Positions 61,286-64,000 of a stretch of DNA of 64,000 bases are shown here, piece by piece (the stretch's first letter is position 1; each line of letters starts with the position of its first letter). The notes beneath the pieces are model-generated. The model saw only the letters and a list, made by a program, of their open reading frames with translations, had not been told where the DNA came from and made no database searches. This DNA comes from Candidatus Zhuqueibacterota bacterium. Its GTDB lineage: Bacteria > Zhuqueibacterota > Zhuqueibacteria > Oceanimicrobiales > Oceanimicrobiaceae. Location: NCBI GenBank assembly GCA_029262055.1, contig JAJDAD010000063.1, positions 238,831 through 302,830 of the forward strand, written 5' to 3'. A program made the position numbers and the translations under genes.

Positions 61286-64000
61286 TTACCCGCGTTGGCC
61301 TCCGCCATCTCCACTCACCCGAGCCCCCGTCTCCGCCTTTCTTTTTGCCAGCAGCATGTCAAACACCACGCGTTGAAAACCTGCCTGCAACTCCTTACTG
61401 TTGAGGTACTGCATCATCTGGCTCTGGTGTGCCTCGCTGCTCTCCATCACCGCGGCATCCAGGGCGCCCGCAAAATCACCTAGCAGCGCCTGCGCGGGGG
61501 AGTTGTTGGCGATCTGGTGCATCACACTTTCATTCTCGCTGATCTTGTCGCGGATCGTGTAGGCATAGTTGATCAGATCCCGGTCGGTCAGGCCGTCGGT
61601 AACGAACAGCTCGTTCAAGCGGGTGATGATCTGCGACAGCCATTCCTCTTCCTTGCTCCTGGCCTTGCCAGTCCCGAGATCGGTTGCGGGGTAGAGACCC
61701 GTGCCTGCCCCATCCTTGACCAATAAAAGACCCTGCTGCTTGATTTTCGACAGGCGATAGTGGCTCAACTGCACCGAACTCAGATCGATGGCATCGTCAT
61801 CGGGCGTTTTTTCGCGTAGCAAAGGAGCGAGATGGCGCGCGTAGATGCTCAGTTTCTCCAGGTCGTGGCTGTCGTAATCGACGATCTGTGACATAAATTC
61901 GTAGTAACGCGTAAACGCCACCAAGTCCGCCTTGAAAATCCCAAGAGCAGCCAGCGCCAGATTTGATTCTTTCATGTCCGTTTCCGCATTGGCGATGGAG
62001 GTCGCATCGTCCAGAGATTTGGCGTGGTCAAAGCGTTGCTTGTGCTTTGCGTAATCAGCCTGTGCCTTTTCGTAGCGCTTCTGCCAACGTTCGACGGCCG
62101 GCTTGCAAATATTGCTGATGGCGGCATTGCTCTTGCTTTTCACGAAGAATACTTCGATGAACTGCGTCACCTCGGTCCACAAGAAGATATCCGCAGCCCG
62201 CAGCTTGTCAAACAGATCCCAGATAAGATTCGGATCCGAGACATCAAGCAAATCCGCGGTCTGGTAGTACACCTGAAAGGCCGCCAGTACATCCTCGGGC
62301 TCATTGACAAAATCAAGCACATAAGTCTCCTGCTTGCCCGGGTAGATGCGATTGAGACGTGACAGGGTTTGCACGCAGTCGAGGCCGCCCAGCTTTTTAT
62401 CCACATACATGACGCAGAGCTTGGGCTGGTCGAAGCCGGTCTGGAACTTCTGGGCGACGATCATTACATGATAGTCATTCGAGTCAAAGGCCTTTCGCAT
62501 ATCCCGCCCTTTTAGGTCCGGGTTCATGCCGTTCTCGGTAAACTTCTCCCCGAGCAGCCCTTCGGCGTGTGGATCCGTGGCGCTGAAGGTCACCTCCCCC
62601 GAGAACGCGACCATGGCGCTCAGTTGGCTGTATGAATTTTTTCGAACATACTTATCGAACTCCAGCTTGTAACGCACGGCCTCCTTGCGCGAGCCCGTAA
62701 CGATCATCGCCTTGGCATGGCCATTAAGCAGCCCCATCACCGTGCCTCTGAAATGCTCGACGATCACCTTCACCTTTTGCGCGATATTGTAGTCGTGCAG
62801 ACGCACCCATTGCCCGAGCTTGACCTTTGCCTTCTTGCTGTCAACTTCGACGTCTGCGCTGGCGATTTTCTGAGCCAGGTTGTAGGCTACTTTGTAGCTC
62901 GTGTAATTCTGCAGCACATCGAGAATATACTTCTCCTCGATCGCCTGCCGCATGGAGTAGACGTGAAATGCCCGCGGCTTGTTGGTTTTCGATGGCGGCT
63001 CAGCGGGGTCGGGCAGACGGCCGAACAATTCCAGGGTCTTGCTCTTGGGCGTGGCCGTGAACGCGTAGAAGCTCAGATTGGGGGAAGCCCCACGCGCCTG
63101 GACACTGGCCGCAAGCATATCCTCGGCGGTGAGTTCCAGCTCCTCTTCAGGGGTCTCGCTGTTCAGCACGGCCTTGAGCTGGCCCGCGGTCCGGCCTGAC
63201 TGCGAGGAGTGCGCTTCGTCCGCGATGATTGCGTAGCAGCGCTCCTTGAGACTGACACTGTCCTCGATGGCCTTGAGAACGTGGGGAAAGGTCTGAATGG
63301 TGACAATGATAATCGGCTGGCTATGTTCCAGTGCCTGCGCGAGCTTCTCAGACTTGGAGCCCTGGCCCTCGTCGCGGTTGATGCGGCCCACCACGCCATC
63401 GGCGTGCTCAAACTGGTAGATGGTGTCTTGCAGCTGGTCGTCGAGCACCGTGCGATCCGTCACCACGATGACCGAGTGGAAAACCTTCTCACCCTGGTCG
63501 TTGTGGAGCGACGAGAGCTGGTGGGCGCTCCAGGCGATGGAGTTGGACTTGCCGGAGCCTGCACTATGTTGCGCCAGATACTTGTGCCCCGGACCTTCCT
63601 CACGGCTGGCCGCAACCAGCCGGGTAACTAAATCCCACTGGTGATAGCGCGGAAAGATCAGGGTTTCTTTCTTGCTCTTGCGCCCGTCCCAGTCCTCCTC
63701 AGTCTTGATCTCAAGGTGGATGAAGCGCCCGATGATCTGCACGATGTTGGCAGGGGCGAGCACTTCGTTCCACAAGTAAGCGGTGGCATAAGCGTGCATG
63801 TCCCCGGGCTGGTCGTTGCCCGCGCCGCCCTCCGCGGTGCCCTGGTTGAAGGGCAGGAAGCGTGTGTCATCGCCCTCCAGCCTGGTGGTCATGTGCGCCT
63901 CGTATTGACTGACGGCGAAGTGAACCAGTGCGCCGCGTTTGAACGTGAGCAGCGGCTCGGGCTTGTTGGTCTCCGGGTCTTTGGGGAGGCGCGTCTTCCT
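61286..64000 (-). CDS. hsdR: type I restriction enzyme subunit R (C-terminal part, truncated by window edge)
   Basis: At least 904 residues are encoded, because the open frame continues without stop to base 64000 through RGALVHFAVSQYEAH before the internal methionine at 63892; the N-terminal endonuclease domain must lie outside. Helicase motifs: Walker A QHSAGSGKSNSIAW near residue 105 of the internal reading, motif II ADEAHSSQSGRT near 220, motif III FTATP, and motif VI-like QTLSRLNRIYPGK. The C-terminal helical part contacts HsdM. HsdR translocates and cleaves unmethylated DNA with HsdM and HsdS. Its codon use looks more GC-rich than its neighbours, as for transferred defence genes. The remaining hsd genes are expected beyond the edge. 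Confidence 0.93.
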   Translation of the reverse strand, partial: RKTRLPKDPETNKPEPLLTFKRGALVHFAVSQYEAHMTTRLEGDDTRFLPFNQGTAEGGAGNDQPGDMHAYATAYLWNEVLAPANIVQIIGRFIHLEIKTEEDWDGRKSKKETLIFPRYHQWDLVTRLVAASREEGPGHKYLAQHSAGSGKSNSIAWSAHQLSSLHNDQGEKVFHSVIVVTDRTVLDDQLQDTIYQFEHADGVVGRINRDEGQGSKSEKLAQALEHSQPIIIVTIQTFPHVLKAIEDSVSLKERCYAIIADEAHSSQSGRTAGQLKAVLNSETPEEELELTAEDMLAASVQARGASPNLSFYAFTATPKSKTLELFGRLPDPAEPPSKTNKPRAFHVYSMRQAIEEKYILDVLQNYTSYKVAYNLAQKIASADVEVDSKKAKVKLGQWVRLHDYNIAQKVKVIVEHFRGTVMGLLNGHAKAMIVTGSRKEAVRYKLEFDKYVRKNSYSQLSAMVAFSGEVTFSATDPHAEGLLGEKFTENGMNPDLKGRDMRKAFDSNDYHVMIVAQKFQTGFDQPKLCVMYVDKKLGGLDCVQTLSRLNRIYPGKQETYVLDFVNEPEDVLAAFQVYYQTADLLDVSDPNLIWDLFDKLRAADIFLWTEVTQFIEVFFVKSKSNAAISNICKPAVERWQKRYEKAQADYAKHKQRFDHAKSLDDATSIANAETDMKESNLALAALGIFKADLVAFTRYYEFMSQIVDYDSHDLEKLSIYARHLAPLLREKTPDDDAIDLSSVQLSHYRLSKIKQQGLLLVKDGAGTGLYPATDLGTGKARSKEEEWLSQIITRLNELFVTDGLTDRDLINYAYTIRDKISENESVMHQIANNSPAQALLGDFAGALDAAVMESSEAHQSQMMQYLNSKELQAGFQRVVFDMLLAKRKAETGARVSGDGGGQRG

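Overview
The window looks like chromosomal DNA of a Gram-negative bacterium of roughly 50 percent G+C. A secretin, an outer-membrane beta-barrel export protein and several lipoproteins imply two membranes. I cannot assign a species. The inositol-1-phosphate synthase resembles, from memory, the Bacteroidetes type, which together with the gene mix would fit an uncultured lineage near the FCB group, but this is only a guess. TTG starts supported by good Shine-Dalgarno sequences are frequent.

Layout. 4-7152 (minus strand): a MATE transporter, then an inositol phospholipid pair (ino1-like synthase and a CDP-alcohol phosphatidyltransferase), rsmI, and a lysine 6-aminotransferase / aldehyde dehydrogenase pair. 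7471-11697: a bacteriohemerythrin, then a sugar-nucleotide operon with three nucleotidyltransferases, two of them GlgC-like and one of these with a degenerate nucleotide loop, preceded by an unlisted 56-residue membrane protein. 11854-12708: a LEA/WHy lipoprotein.

13026-40130 (plus strand) is the centrepiece: a 27-kb block in which a Pel-type exopolysaccharide system is interrupted by a type IV pilus assembly cluster and a three-gene phosphorelay. The order is PelA-like deacetylase, PelA-like hydrolase (separate genes), pelB, pelD, pelE; then three minor pilins, pilB, pilC, two major-type pilins, pilM-N-O-P-Q; then a lone receiver and two histidine kinases; then pelF and pelG. PelD keeps a c-di-GMP binding RxxD site but has lost the GGDEF catalytic motif. 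No pelC, pilT or pilD is present. A convergent membrane-anchored GH113-like glycoside hydrolase follows. The arrangement suggests that polysaccharide export and pilus assembly are produced together as one matrix/adhesion programme; this is inference.

42881-50797: metabolic and regulatory genes (fructose-1,6-bisphosphatase, threonine dehydratase-like enzyme, SPOR/beta-propeller lipoprotein, SpoIIE-type phosphatase, mobA-like protein, cysQ/inositol phosphatase-like enzyme, beta-propeller protein). 51305-61027: a very large hybrid sensor kinase, two small envelope-stress-type proteins, ligA, and the RNA ligase pair rtcB/archease. 61286-64000: the C-terminal part of a type I restriction HsdR subunit that runs off the right edge and may mark the start of a defence region. 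No rRNA, tRNA, CRISPR array or insertion sequence was recognised.
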